Assembly (NCBI GenBank): GCA_044360385.1
Contig: JBIKKK010000002.1
Location: 1-46,909 of the forward strand
DNA length: 46,909 bases
DNA from: Mxb001 sp044360385
Lineage (GTDB): Bacteria; Actinomycetota; Actinomycetes; S36-B12
Direction of reading: 5' to 3'
Shown here: in pieces, positions 8,351 to 15,948 of the stretch
Position numbering within the stretch: the stretch's first letter is position 1
Layout: each line of letters starts with the position of its first letter
The notes under the pieces: generated by a model
Seen by the model: the letters and a program-made list of their open reading frames with translations, nothing else
The model's database searches: none
What the model was told of the DNA's origin: nothing
Program-made: the position numbers and the translations under genes

Positions 8351-8797
8351 TCAGGTCGGCGGCGCCTGCCAGAGACGGCGCGCCTCGCGCATCGCGGCGC
8401 GCGCTCGCCGACGATCGCGCGCCGCGTCGAGGGCGAGGCCGAATCGGTACCACGAGTGCCAGTCCTCGGGCCGCACCTCTACACGCTCGCGCTCGTCGGT
8501 GAGGAAGCGCTGCGCGTCCTCGGGCACGATGCGCCCGGAGGGCATCCGTGCGAAATCGTCGATGGGCAGGTCACCCTCGGCGGCGAGCTGGGCCCCCATC
8601 TCTTGCATGGCGTAGCCGAACTCGATCTCCCGCCACACCACCCAGGCACCGACGACGGGCAGGGCAAAGACGGCGATGCCCAGGAGGATGCCGGGGACCT
8701 GACCCGAGGTGAGCAGCGCCCAGCCGCGCACGCCGGCGAGCACGAGATAAGCCGCTACGGCCGCGGCGAGCAGCCAGGCCCAGCGACGCGGAGTCAT
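8351..8797 (-). CDS. Small conserved membrane protein downstream of dapB
   Basis: A 148-residue protein with two N-terminal membrane helices (about 7-26 and 36-54), then a cytoplasmic part ending in an alpha-helical, arginine-rich stretch. That stretch (WHSWYRFGLALDAARDRRRARAAMREA) resembles a single TPR-like repeat. The ATG overlaps the dapB stop (ATGA), so it is translated from the dapB message. A similar transmembrane gene follows dapB in Mycobacterium tuberculosis (Rv2772c), so the association appears conserved. Function unknown. Confidence 0.75.
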   Translation of the reverse strand: MTPRRWAWLLAAAVAAYLVLAGVRGWALLTSGQVPGILLGIAVFALPVVGAWVVWREIEFGYAMQEMGAQLAAEGDLPIDDFARMPSGRIVPEDAQRFLTDERERVEVRPEDWHSWYRFGLALDAARDRRRARAAMREARRLWQAPPT

Positions 8798-9537
8798 CGA
8801 TCGAGCAGTGCCTCGAGGCCCAGCGTGAGGCCGGCCTGGTCCCCCGCCGCACGCACCGCGAGCAGGACGCCCGGCATGAAGGACATGCGATCGAGCGAAT
8901 CGTGGCGCAGGGTGAGCACCTCGCCCGGATTGCCGAGGAGCACCTCCTCGTGCGCGACGTGACCTCGCACCCGCACCGAGTGCACGCGCACGCCCGCGAC
9001 GTCAGCGCCCCGCGCACCCTCGACCGCTCGGTCCGTCGCATCAGGTGAGGGATCGGCACCCGATGCGCGTCGCGCCTCGGCAATCACTTCTGCGGTGTGC
9101 GTCGCCGTGCCTGAGGGGGCGTCGAGCTTGTCGGGATGATGCATCTCGATGATTTCGACCGATTCGAAGTAGGGCGCGGCCTCGCGCGCAAAACGCATGA
9201 GGAGGACCGCGCCGAGGGCGAAGTTGGGGGCAATGACGACGCCGACACCGGGGTGGGCAGTGAGCAGGCCACGCACTTCGTCAAGGCGCCCCTCATCAAG
9301 CCCCGTGGTGCCCACGACGACATGGATCCCCTGCTCGATGCAGTGCCGCAGCGTGCCCATGACTGCTTCGGGGGTGGTGAAGTCCACAGCCACCTGGACA
9401 CCCGCAGACTCAAGGCGAGACAGCGGATCCCCGATGTCCAATGCCGCAGCGAGGTGAAGGTCATCGGCCGCGTCGACGGCCCGGACCACCTCGGACCCCA
9501 TGCGCCCTGCGGCGCCGACGACCCCAACCTCGATCAC
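8794..9537 (-). CDS. dapB: 4-hydroxy-tetrahydrodipicolinate reductase
   Basis: NAD(P)H-dependent reductase acting after DapA in diaminopimelate/lysine synthesis. The nucleotide-binding VGAAGRMG lies at 7-14, and the active-site signature HHPDKLDAPSGTA at 133-145 contains the catalytic histidine and lysine K137. The 247 residues fit the family. The GTG start has no ribosome-binding site, but TAGGCT lies 6 nt upstream, suggesting a leaderless mRNA. The stop overlaps the next gene (small membrane protein) by 4 nt. dapA is 6.6 kb away on the same strand, not in the same operon. Confidence 0.97.
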   Translation of the reverse strand: MIEVGVVGAAGRMGSEVVRAVDAADDLHLAAALDIGDPLSRLESAGVQVAVDFTTPEAVMGTLRHCIEQGIHVVVGTTGLDEGRLDEVRGLLTAHPGVGVVIAPNFALGAVLLMRFAREAAPYFESVEIIEMHHPDKLDAPSGTATHTAEVIAEARRASGADPSPDATDRAVEGARGADVAGVRVHSVRVRGHVAHEEVLLGNPGEVLTLRHDSLDRMSFMPGVLLAVRAAGDQAGLTLGLEALLDR

Positions 9538-9543
9538 GTGGGC

Positions 9544-9549
9544 AGCCTA
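9544..9549 (-). promoter_or_regulatory. Putative -10 box of a leaderless dapB promoter
   Basis: TAGGCT (TANNNT) on the minus strand, then gcccac, then GTG 9537. The box-spacer-start string is identical to that before the second sulfotransferase (15937) except for one base. The rest of the 133-base gap to the M16 gene shows nothing recognisable. Confidence 0.45.
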
Positions 9550-9670
9550 GTCGGGTGCGGAGCTCCACCAGAAGGTGCAACCCGGTGCGCCCGATGCGGG
9601 CAGGCGAGGGACGGTCGCCGCCGCTTCCCCGCCCGCGGACGACGCCGAGATGACGCGGGTGTACCGACCC

Positions 9671-10975
9671 TCAGCAGGGCAGGTCGTCGAAGGGGCCGAT
9701 GGCCGCGTATGTCACCGGCTCGCGAAGCAAGTCACCGGCAAGCACGCCGATGTCCTCGGCCGTGACCGCATCGATGCGAGAGACGATGTCGTCCATCGAG
9801 GGGATTTCGGCGTAGAGGAGCTCGCCCTTCGCGATCCGACTCATGCGTGACCCGGCGTCCTCCTGCCCCAGCACCACGCTGCCGCGCAACTGACCGCGCC
9901 CGCGCCGCATCTCTTCGTCGCTCAGCCCGTGCTCCGCGACGTCGGCGACCACGGCGTGCGTGACCTCAAGGACCTCGCGGACCTTGTCAGGCAGGCAGCC
10001 GACGTAGATCCCCGTGTAGCCGGTGTCGGCAAAGCTCGAGATGAACGAGTACACCGAGTAGGCGAGTCCTCGCTCCTCGCGAATGCTCTGGAAGAGCCGA
10101 CTCGACATGCCGCCGCCGAGCGCAGCATTGAGTACGCCGAGGGCGTAGCGACGATCGTCGGTGCGCCGGATGCCCCCGAGGCCGAGGACCAGGTGCGCCT
10201 GCTCCGAGGTCCGGTGCGTGATGCCCCGCGCGCCCCTGCCCCGCGCCACGGGCGCGCGTCGCGTCGATCGGAGGGAACCGGGCGCGGCAGGGGTGTCCGC
10301 GTCCCGGAAGGCCGCCCGCACGTGCGCAACCACCTCATCGTGGTCCACGGCGCCCGCGGCCGCCACCACCATGCTCGGGGCGACATAGTGCCGGCGATAA
10401 AAGCTGCGGATGCCCTGGGGAGTGAGGGCCTCCAGCGACTCCTGCGTGCCGAGAATCGGACGGCCGAGGGGGGTGTCGCCGTAGTGGGTCCGCATGTAGA
10501 GATCGTGAACGACATCACCGGGATCGTCGTCATTCATTGCGATCTCTTCGAGGATCACCTCGCGCTCGCTCTCGATGTCCGCCGAGTCGAGCCTGCCGTT
10601 GAGGACGACGTCGCAGACAGTCTCGATGGCTAGGTCGGTGTCGTCGTCGAGCACACGTGCGTAGTAGCAGGTGTATTCCTTCGTCGTGAAGGCGTTCATC
10701 TCCCCGCCCACAGCCTCGACAGGCGCCGTGATCTCCCACGCACTGCGGGTGGTCGTGCCCTTGAAGAGCAGGTGCTCCAGGAAGTGCGCAGCGCCGGTCT
10801 GGCGTGGGGTCTCGTCACGAGACCCCACGCCAATCCAAGCTCCGAAGGAGACCGAGCGGACGCCGGGCACCGATTCAGTGACGACGCGCAGGCCGTTCGG
10901 GAGGGTGGTGCGGCGCACGACAGCCCCGTCGGCACCCTCAAGCAGAGTGCGGGTGCGGGCCCTGCGCGCCGTCAT
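9671..10975 (-). CDS. M16 family zinc metallopeptidase
   Basis: Insulinase/mitochondrial-processing-peptidase-type protease of 434 residues. The inverted zinc motif HxxEH is HFLEH at 64-68, with the third ligand in the ILEEI glutamates at 143-144, about 76 residues on, as the family requires. The C-terminal M16 domain has the expected GGIRRTDDRRYALGVLNAALGG and GMSSRLFQSIREERGLAYSV segments. The single-chain length matches the PepR/Rv2782c type found next to pnp. The ATG at 10975 is 7 nt downstream of the pnp stop, so it is probably co-transcribed with pnp. A perfect 15-bp inverted repeat lies inside the coding sequence just before the zinc motif. The physiological substrate is unknown. Confidence 0.93.
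   Translation of the reverse strand: MTARRARTRTLLEGADGAVVRRTTLPNGLRVVTESVPGVRSVSFGAWIGVGSRDETPRQTGAAHFLEHLLFKGTTTRSAWEITAPVEAVGGEMNAFTTKEYTCYYARVLDDDTDLAIETVCDVVLNGRLDSADIESEREVILEEIAMNDDDPGDVVHDLYMRTHYGDTPLGRPILGTQESLEALTPQGIRSFYRRHYVAPSMVVAAAGAVDHDEVVAHVRAAFRDADTPAAPGSLRSTRRAPVARGRGARGITHRTSEQAHLVLGLGGIRRTDDRRYALGVLNAALGGGMSSRLFQSIREERGLAYSVYSFISSFADTGYTGIYVGCLPDKVREVLEVTHAVVADVAEHGLSDEEMRRGRGQLRGSVVLGQEDAGSRMSRIAKGELLYAEIPSMDDIVSRIDAVTAEDIGVLAGDLLREPVTYAAIGPFDDLPC
10800..10832. repeat. Perfect 15-bp hairpin inside the M16 peptidase gene
   Basis: Arms 10800-10814 and 10818-10832 are perfectly complementary around a 3-nt loop (tca). The arms encode the GVGSRDETPRQ segment 4-14 residues before the HFLEH zinc motif, so the gene's mRNA would form a very stable stem. 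Confidence 0.8.
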
Positions 10976-10982
10976 GCGAGGA

Positions 10983-13190
10983 CTACTCCCCCTCGTCCGA
11001 CCCGGTGTCGCCACCCTCGAGCACAGGGACGAGCGACAGCTTGCCGCGCGGGTCGACCTCCTTGATCTCGACCTGCACCTTGTCACCCACCTTGAGGACC
11101 TCCTCGACGTTCTCGAGGCGCTTCTTGCCCGGAGCGAGTTTCTTGACCTCGGAGATGTGCAGCAGTCCGTCACGACCGGGCATGAGCGACACGAATGCGC
11201 CGAAGTTGGTCGTCTTCACGACCGTGCCGAGGTACCGCTCGCCCACCTCGGGCATGGTCGGATTGGCGATCGCGTTGATCTTGGCGCGCGCGGCCTCCGC
11301 AGCGGCACCGTCGGATGCTCCGATGAAGATCGTGCCGTCATCCTCGATGGTGATGTCGGCGCCGGTGTCCTCCTGGATCTGGTTGATGATCTTGCCCTTC
11401 GGCCCGATCACCTCACCGATCTTGTCCACCGGGATGTTGACCGTGATGATCCGCGGTGCGTAGAGCGACATCTCACCCGGAGCTTCGATGGCCTCGCCCA
11501 TGACGTCGAGGATCGTCAGCCGAGCCTCGTGAGCCTGATCAAGAGCATCCGCGAGCACCGAGGCCGGGATCCCGTCCAGCTTGGTGTCCAGCTGCAGGGC
11601 GGTGATGAAGTCCTTCGTGCCGGCCACCTTGAAGTCCATGTCGCCGAAGGCATCCTCGGCGCCGAGGATGTCGGTGATGGCGACGTACTCCGTCTTGCCA
11701 TCGACGTCACCGCTGATGAGGCCCATGGCGATGCCGGCCACAGGTGCCTTGAGGGGCACGCCCGCGGCCATGAGCGACATCGTGCTCGCGCAGACCGAGC
11801 CCATCGACGTGGAGCCATTGGAGCCCAGTGCCTCCGACACCTGTCGGATCGCGTAGGGGAACTCTTCGCGCGAGGGGAGCACCGGAAGGAGTGCGCGCTC
11901 GGCGAGAGCACCGTGGCCGATCTCGCGACGCTTGGGCGAGCCAACTCGACCCGTCTCGCCAGTGGAGTACGGCGGGAAGTTGTAGTTGTGCATGTAGCGC
12001 TTGCGATTGTCAGGCGACAGCGTGTCGAGCCACTGCTCGAGCTTGAGCATGTTGAGCGTGGTGACACCCAGGATCTGCGTCTCGCCGCGCTCGAAGAGCG
12101 CTGAGCCGTGCACCCGCGGGATCACATCGACCTCGGCCGCAAGCACGCGGATATCGCGGGGACCGCGACCGTCGATGCGCACCTTGTCGCGCAGGACGCG
12201 CTCACGCACACTCTTCTTGGTCACGCTGCGCAGCGCCGCGCTGATCTCCTTGTCACGGCCGTCGAAACGACCCGAGAGGGAGGCGACGACATCGGCCTTG
12301 ATGGCGTCGAGCGCATCCTCGCGCTCCGCCTTGCCCACGATCGTCAGGGCCTTCGCCACCCGATCCGCAGCGATCTCCGAGACGGCGTCGTAGACGTCAT
12401 CCTGGTAGTCGAGGAAGACAGGGAAGGAGCCCACCGGCTTGGCGGCAGCATCGGCGAGCTGCTGCTGCGCCTCGCACAGGGCCTTGATGAACGGCTTGGC
12501 GGCCTCAAGCCCGGAGGCGACCACGGACTCGGTCGGCGCGGTCGCACCGCTCGCGACGAGATCGATCGTGCCGGTCGTGGCCTCGGCCTCGACCATCATG
12601 ATCGCCACGTCGTCGCCGACGATGCGGCCAGCGACCACCATGTCGAAGATCGCGCGCTCGAGGTCGGAGTGGCGCGGGAAGGCCACCCACTGGCCGTCGA
12701 TGAGTGCGACGCGCACACCACCGATGGGGCCAGAGAAAGGCAGACCGGCGATCTGCGTCGACGCAGACGCCGCGTTGATCGCGAGCACGTCGTAGAGATC
12801 ATCGGGATTGAGCGCCAGCACCGTCACGACGATCTGGATCTCATTGCGCAGGCCTTTGACGAAGGACGGGCGCAGCGGGCGGTCGATGAGGCGGCAGGTG
12901 AGGATCGCATCCTCGGTGGGCCGCCCCTCGCGACGAAAGAACGAGCCGGGGATGCGGCCGACTGAGTACATCCGCTCCTCGACGTCGACGGTGAGCGGGA
13001 AGAAGTCGAAGTGCTCCTTGGGCTGCTTCGACGCGGTGGTGGCACTGAGCACCATCGTCTCGTCATCCAGGAAGGCAGCGACGCTGCCAGCGGCCTGGCG
13101 CGCGAGGCGCCCGGTCTCGAAACGGACGGTACGGGTGCCGAAGGCGCCGTTATCGAGCACGGCCTCGGCGGTGGTGAGGGAACCCTCCAC
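10983..13190 (-). CDS. pnp: Polyribonucleotide nucleotidyltransferase (PNPase)
   Basis: Phosphorolytic 3'-5' exoribonuclease of mRNA turnover, called GpsI in actinobacteria. The 735-residue protein shows the first RNase PH domain (DNGAFGTRTVRFETGRLARQ onwards), the all-helical linker, and the second RNase PH domain with SPKRREIGHGALAERAL and DILGAEDAFGDMDFKVAGT. The KH domain (IGEVIGPKGKIINQI) and S1 domain (GERYLGTVVKTTNFGAF) follow. The GTG at 13190 is preceded by taaggag at 6 nt and aligns with the usual start; an upstream ATG at 13244 is less likely. It lies downstream of rpsO, as in most bacteria, with a 297-base hairpin-rich gap that may mediate regulation. M16 follows 7 nt later. Confidence 0.97.
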   Translation of the reverse strand: MEGSLTTAEAVLDNGAFGTRTVRFETGRLARQAAGSVAAFLDDETMVLSATTASKQPKEHFDFFPLTVDVEERMYSVGRIPGSFFRREGRPTEDAILTCRLIDRPLRPSFVKGLRNEIQIVVTVLALNPDDLYDVLAINAASASTQIAGLPFSGPIGGVRVALIDGQWVAFPRHSDLERAIFDMVVAGRIVGDDVAIMMVEAEATTGTIDLVASGATAPTESVVASGLEAAKPFIKALCEAQQQLADAAAKPVGSFPVFLDYQDDVYDAVSEIAADRVAKALTIVGKAEREDALDAIKADVVASLSGRFDGRDKEISAALRSVTKKSVRERVLRDKVRIDGRGPRDIRVLAAEVDVIPRVHGSALFERGETQILGVTTLNMLKLEQWLDTLSPDNRKRYMHNYNFPPYSTGETGRVGSPKRREIGHGALAERALLPVLPSREEFPYAIRQVSEALGSNGSTSMGSVCASTMSLMAAGVPLKAPVAGIAMGLISGDVDGKTEYVAITDILGAEDAFGDMDFKVAGTKDFITALQLDTKLDGIPASVLADALDQAHEARLTILDVMGEAIEAPGEMSLYAPRIITVNIPVDKIGEVIGPKGKIINQIQEDTGADITIEDDGTIFIGASDGAAAEAARAKINAIANPTMPEVGERYLGTVVKTTNFGAFVSLMPGRDGLLHISEVKKLAPGKKRLENVEEVLKVGDKVQVEIKEVDPRGKLSLVPVLEGGDTGSDEGE

Positions 13191-13210
13191 GGGTAACTCC
13201 TTAGGGCTAC

Positions 13211-13339
13211 GGTCGCATGCGACCGGACGCGCGCCAATCGTCATCGCCGGAATGCGCGATCACATGATCGCGTGCGCATCGCGGCGACTGCCCTATCGGG
13301 AGCGGTCTTCGATCGAGGCCGCCGGGTCATCCGACCCGG
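13211..13339 (-). promoter_or_regulatory. pnp: Hairpin-rich rpsO-pnp intergenic region
   Basis: Three inverted repeats precede the pnp ribosome-binding site: a 14-bp palindrome at 13211-13224 (ggtcgcatgcgacc), an 8-bp stem with 2-nt loop at 13255-13272, and a 7-bp stem with 4-nt loop at 13322-13339. In E. coli this interval carries the RNase III site for pnp autoregulation; a similar role here is inference. No T tract or strong promoter is evident. Confidence 0.4.
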
Positions 13340-13415
13340 GAGCCACTACCGAGGACCGACCGATCGTGGGCGGCGCGGCGTCGTGTGTGTGATGACTATT
13401 TAGTTGTTTGGATTC

Positions 13416-13501
13416 GGATCCGTCAGCGACGGATCCAGTTGCTGTCCCGGATCCATCAGCGACGGATCCCGGGCTCCCGCGGATCCGTCAGCGACGGATC
13501 C
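13416..13501 (-). repeat. Triple stem-loop repeat formed from the rpsO 3' end
   Basis: Three copies of a 21-bp element (13416-13436, 13449-13469, 13481-13501), each a 9-bp stem with a 3-nt loop. The first copy in the transcript contains the last four codons of rpsO and its stop (at 13488). The middle copy differs by one base, giving a G-U pair in the rpsO-sense RNA but an A-C mismatch on the other strand. Spacers are 11 and 12 nt. No T tract follows. Confidence 0.85.
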
Positions 13502-13757
13502 CGAGACGCTCGATGATCGCGCGGTAGCGCGCGATATCCGTGCGCTGCAGGTACTGGAGGAGGCGGCGGCGCTGGCCCACCAGGATGAGCAGACCACGGC
13601 GCGAGTGGTGGTCGTGCTTGTGGCTCTTCAGATGCTCGGTGAGGTCGCTGATGCGACGCGTGAGCATGGCCACCTGGACCTCGGGGCTGCCGGTGTCCTC
13701 AGGGGATGAGCCGTACTCGGAGATGATCTGCTTCTTGGTGGCGCTATCCAGCGACAT
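13488..13757 (-). CDS. rpsO: 30S ribosomal protein S15
   Basis: Primary 16S rRNA-binding protein of the 30S platform, 89 residues, the standard length. The conserved TGSPEVQVAMLTRRISDLTEH and GLLILVGQRRRLLQYL stretches are present. The ATG follows ggaggacatc, a strong ribosome-binding site. The gene precedes pnp in transcription order, as in most bacteria. Its last codons (IRR-stop) lie inside the first copy of a stem-loop element repeated three times at the 3' end, so mRNA stability or read-through into pnp may depend on these stems. Confidence 0.98.
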   Translation of the reverse strand: MSLDSATKKQIISEYGSSPEDTGSPEVQVAMLTRRISDLTEHLKSHKHDHHSRRGLLILVGQRRRLLQYLQRTDIARYRAIIERLGIRR

Positions 13758-13807
13758 GATGTCCTCCCGGGCGCGTCGGTCGCCTCGGCCTCGAGCCAGC
13801 AGGCGGT

Positions 13808-13822
13808 GACCCCGGCGGGGTC
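13808..13822 (-). promoter_or_regulatory. GC hairpin in the ribF-rpsO gap
   Basis: gacccc-ggc-ggggtc forms a 6-bp stem about 50 nt before the rpsO ATG. It could be a weak terminator after ribF or a leader structure for rpsO, whose product autoregulates in other bacteria. The rest of the 113-base gap shows only the ribosome-binding site. Confidence 0.2.
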
Positions 13823-13870
13823 GTCACGAGTCCCCGGGCGCCCGCCCTAGGACCGTCAGGCCTCAGGGTA

Positions 13871-14776
13871 TCAGCCGCTGAAGGCTGCCTGAGCCGCGGC
13901 GACGTCCCGGGCCATCTGCTCGACGAGATCAGCCACGGAGGCGAAGACCTGCTGGCCGCGCAGGCGCGCGACGAGGTCCACGCCCACGAAGGCGCCGTAG
14001 ATCTCCAGGTCATCGCGCCCGATCGCATAGGCCTCGACCCGGCGGTCCTGGCCGGCGAACTGGGGATTGGTCCCGATCGAGACAGCCGCGGGGAGCCGCT
14101 CGTCACCCACGATGAGCCAGCCGGCGTAGACACCGTCGGGAGGCAGCGCCATGTCGAGTGCCACATCGACATTGGCCGTCGGGTAGCCGAGCTCGCGGCC
14201 CCGCTGGTCGCCTCGCACGACAATGCCCTCCACGCGATGCGGCCTGCCGAGCATCGCAGACGCCAAGCGCAGGTCGCCCTCAGCGATGCTCGCGCGTATC
14301 CGAGTGGACGACCACGCGCCCTCGGAATCCCCGGGGACCGTCTCAGCGACCAACGGAATCGTCTGCACGTCGAAGCCGAGGGCGCGCCCGAGGTCGGTGA
14401 GCATCTGCGTATCACCCGCGGCGCGGGCGCCAAACCGAAAGTTGTCGCCGACGATCACCGCATCGGCGGCGATCGATGGGGCCTCGCGCAGCATCTGAGC
14501 GAATTCCTCGGGACTGCGTGAGGCCAGCTCCGACGTGAAGTGCAAGACCACGACCTCATCGGCACCGGCTTCGCGCAGCAATGCGACTCGACGCTCGACC
14601 GACGTGAGCCGCGCCGGGGCGCGATCGGGACGCAGCACCGCTGCAGGATGAGGATCGAAGGTCACGGCCACGACTCGAGCGTCGTCGCCCTCGCCAGCGC
14701 GCTCACGGGCCCTCTGGACCAGGGCCTGGTGGCCGCCATGGACGCCGTCGAAGTTGCCAATGATCGCGACGCGCAC
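13871..14776 (-). CDS. ribF: Bifunctional riboflavin kinase/FAD synthetase
   Basis: Makes FMN then FAD from riboflavin. The N-terminal adenylyltransferase domain has IGNFDGVHGGH (6-16), FDPHP (40-44) and the SSTRIR motif (156-161); the C-terminal riboflavin kinase has GYPTAN at 197-202. The 301 residues are usual. The GTG at 14776 directly precedes the conserved RVAIIGNFDG, and there is no ribosome-binding site. A CAGGCT box ends 6 nt upstream, so the transcript may be leaderless. It is divergent from the first sulfotransferase, and the ribF-rpsO-pnp order is conserved. In this genome the glycan locus sits between ribF and truB. Confidence 0.96.
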   Translation of the reverse strand: MRVAIIGNFDGVHGGHQALVQRARERAGEGDDARVVAVTFDPHPAAVLRPDRAPARLTSVERRVALLREAGADEVVVLHFTSELASRSPEEFAQMLREAPSIAADAVIVGDNFRFGARAAGDTQMLTDLGRALGFDVQTIPLVAETVPGDSEGAWSSTRIRASIAEGDLRLASAMLGRPHRVEGIVVRGDQRGRELGYPTANVDVALDMALPPDGVYAGWLIVGDERLPAAVSIGTNPQFAGQDRRVEAYAIGRDDLEIYGAFVGVDLVARLRGQQVFASVADLVEQMARDVAAAQAAFSG

Positions 14777-14782
14777 GTGCGA

Positions 14783-14788
14783 AGCCTG
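14783..14788 (-). promoter_or_regulatory. Putative -10 box of a leaderless ribF promoter
   Basis: CAGGCT on the minus strand, 6 nt (tcgcac) before GTG 14776. It fits NANNNT; no Shine-Dalgarno sequence is present. Confidence 0.35.
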
Positions 14789-14797
14789 CCACGCGAC

Positions 14798-14811
14798 CCT
14801 CGCGTGCGAGG
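14798..14811. promoter_or_regulatory. Palindrome between ribF and the first sulfotransferase
   Basis: cctcgc-gt-gcgagg, a 6-bp perfect dyad 10 bp upstream of the ribF -10 candidate, in the divergent gap at the border of the glycan locus. It could be an operator; there is no supporting second copy. Confidence 0.25.
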
Positions 14812-14856
14812 ATGTGACCTCCGGGCGCCCGGGCGCCCCGGTCAACGGGAGACCAT

Positions 14857-15939
14857 GTGGCGGATCGCCTGCTACTGCACATCGGCACGCAGAAGTCGGG
14901 TACGACGTACCTCCAGCGCGTGCTCGCGCGCCTGTCTGGCGAGCTGAAGCGCGATGGCGTGCTCTACCCCACGCGCCTTCAAGGCCGTCGGGAGGTCTAC
15001 AACCACGAGGCTGCCGCCTACGGCCTCCTCGGCACAGCATCGTTCCCCTGGGTGGCGCAAGCTCAAGCCGAAGAGCAGGCCGGTGCATGGGAGCGGCTGA
15101 GGCGCATGGTGCAGGACTGGGATGGCACGGCCATCGTGTCCGGCGAGGCCTTCTGCGTGATCGATCCTGCAGCAGCACAGCGACTCGTCGAGTCTCTGGG
15201 TATCCCGAACACACATGTGATCATTACCGCACGCGACCTCGGCCGTGTGCTGCCGAGTTCGTGGCAGCAGCACGTCCGCAACGGCCGCTCGAAAGGTTTC
15301 GAGAGTTTCCTTCAGCACCAGGCGGACCGCCGCGGCGAAGGCTCCGCGCGCGACCTCAAGCGCCGCTGGGACGAGGATCCCGAGCAGACCTTTTGGCGTG
15401 CGTACGCCTTAGGCGGACTCGTTGAGAGGTGGTCACCCCTTGCACGCACGGTCAGCGTGGTCACCGTGCCGCGGAGCGGCGCCGCTCCCGACGAGCTCTG
15501 GCACCGATTCCGTCGCGCCCTGGACCTGGGTCCCGTGCTCCCGGAGACTCCCCCGGCCATCGACGACCTCGAGGCCAACATCGGACTCACCGAGCCCGAA
15601 GTGCTCGTGCTCGCGGCACTCAATCGCCAGGTCGACTCCACCAAGGCCGAACGTCCCGACACGCGAGCGCTCCGAGCACGGATCGTGCGCGACGCCTTCG
15701 CTCCCCGGGCCGATCGAGGCAACCGGGTGCGGATCCCCGATGCCTGGGTTCCGCGCGTCTCCGCGTGGGCCGACGACGACGTCGCAGTCCTGCGCTCGAC
15801 CCCCGCCATCCTCGTCGGCCAAGAGTCTGATCTCGTCGTGGAGCCCCCCTCGGGTTCCGGTGGCGACGGGCCTCGTCCCGACGAGGTCGCGCGCGCCGCA
15901 GGGGCGGCGATCGCCTACCTCGCCGGGCTTGGCGCCTAG
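14857..15939 (+). CDS. Sulfotransferase family protein
   Basis: PAPS-dependent sulfotransferase-like protein of 360 residues. The 5'-phosphosulfate-binding loop is visible at the N-terminus (HIGTQKSGTTYLQ, about 8-20), and the 3'-phosphate-binding stretch is ITARDLGRVLPSSWQQH (123-139), the pattern of the actinobacterial sulfotransferase family. It has no signal peptide or membrane segment, so it should act in the cytoplasm. The GTG at 14857 follows gggagaccat. It is the first plus-strand gene of the glycan locus, with a second sulfotransferase 9 nt downstream. The acceptor is probably a surface glycan or glycolipid, by context only. Confidence 0.85.
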   Translation: MADRLLLHIGTQKSGTTYLQRVLARLSGELKRDGVLYPTRLQGRREVYNHEAAAYGLLGTASFPWVAQAQAEEQAGAWERLRRMVQDWDGTAIVSGEAFCVIDPAAAQRLVESLGIPNTHVIITARDLGRVLPSSWQQHVRNGRSKGFESFLQHQADRRGEGSARDLKRRWDEDPEQTFWRAYALGGLVERWSPLARTVSVVTVPRSGAAPDELWHRFRRALDLGPVLPETPPAIDDLEANIGLTEPEVLVLAALNRQVDSTKAERPDTRALRARIVRDAFAPRADRGNRVRIPDAWVPRVSAWADDDVAVLRSTPAILVGQESDLVVEPPSGSGGDGPRPDEVARAAGAAIAYLAGLGA

Positions 15940-15942
15940 ACT
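15937..15942 (+). promoter_or_regulatory. Putative -10 box of the second sulfotransferase
   Basis: TAGACT overlaps the stop codon of the first sulfotransferase and is followed by gcccac and GTG 15949, the same spacer and start as at dapB. It suggests an internal leaderless promoter, since the gene has no Shine-Dalgarno sequence. Confidence 0.45.
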
Positions 15943-15948
15943 GCCCAC

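Noticed and set aside
13191..13244. pnp start at ATG 13244
   Set aside because: It lacks a good ribosome-binding site, whereas GTG 13190 has taaggag at 6 nt and fits the usual N-terminus.
13416..13501. Intrinsic terminator of rpsO
   Set aside because: Stems are good but no T tract follows any of the three copies, so I call them repeats or processing stems instead.
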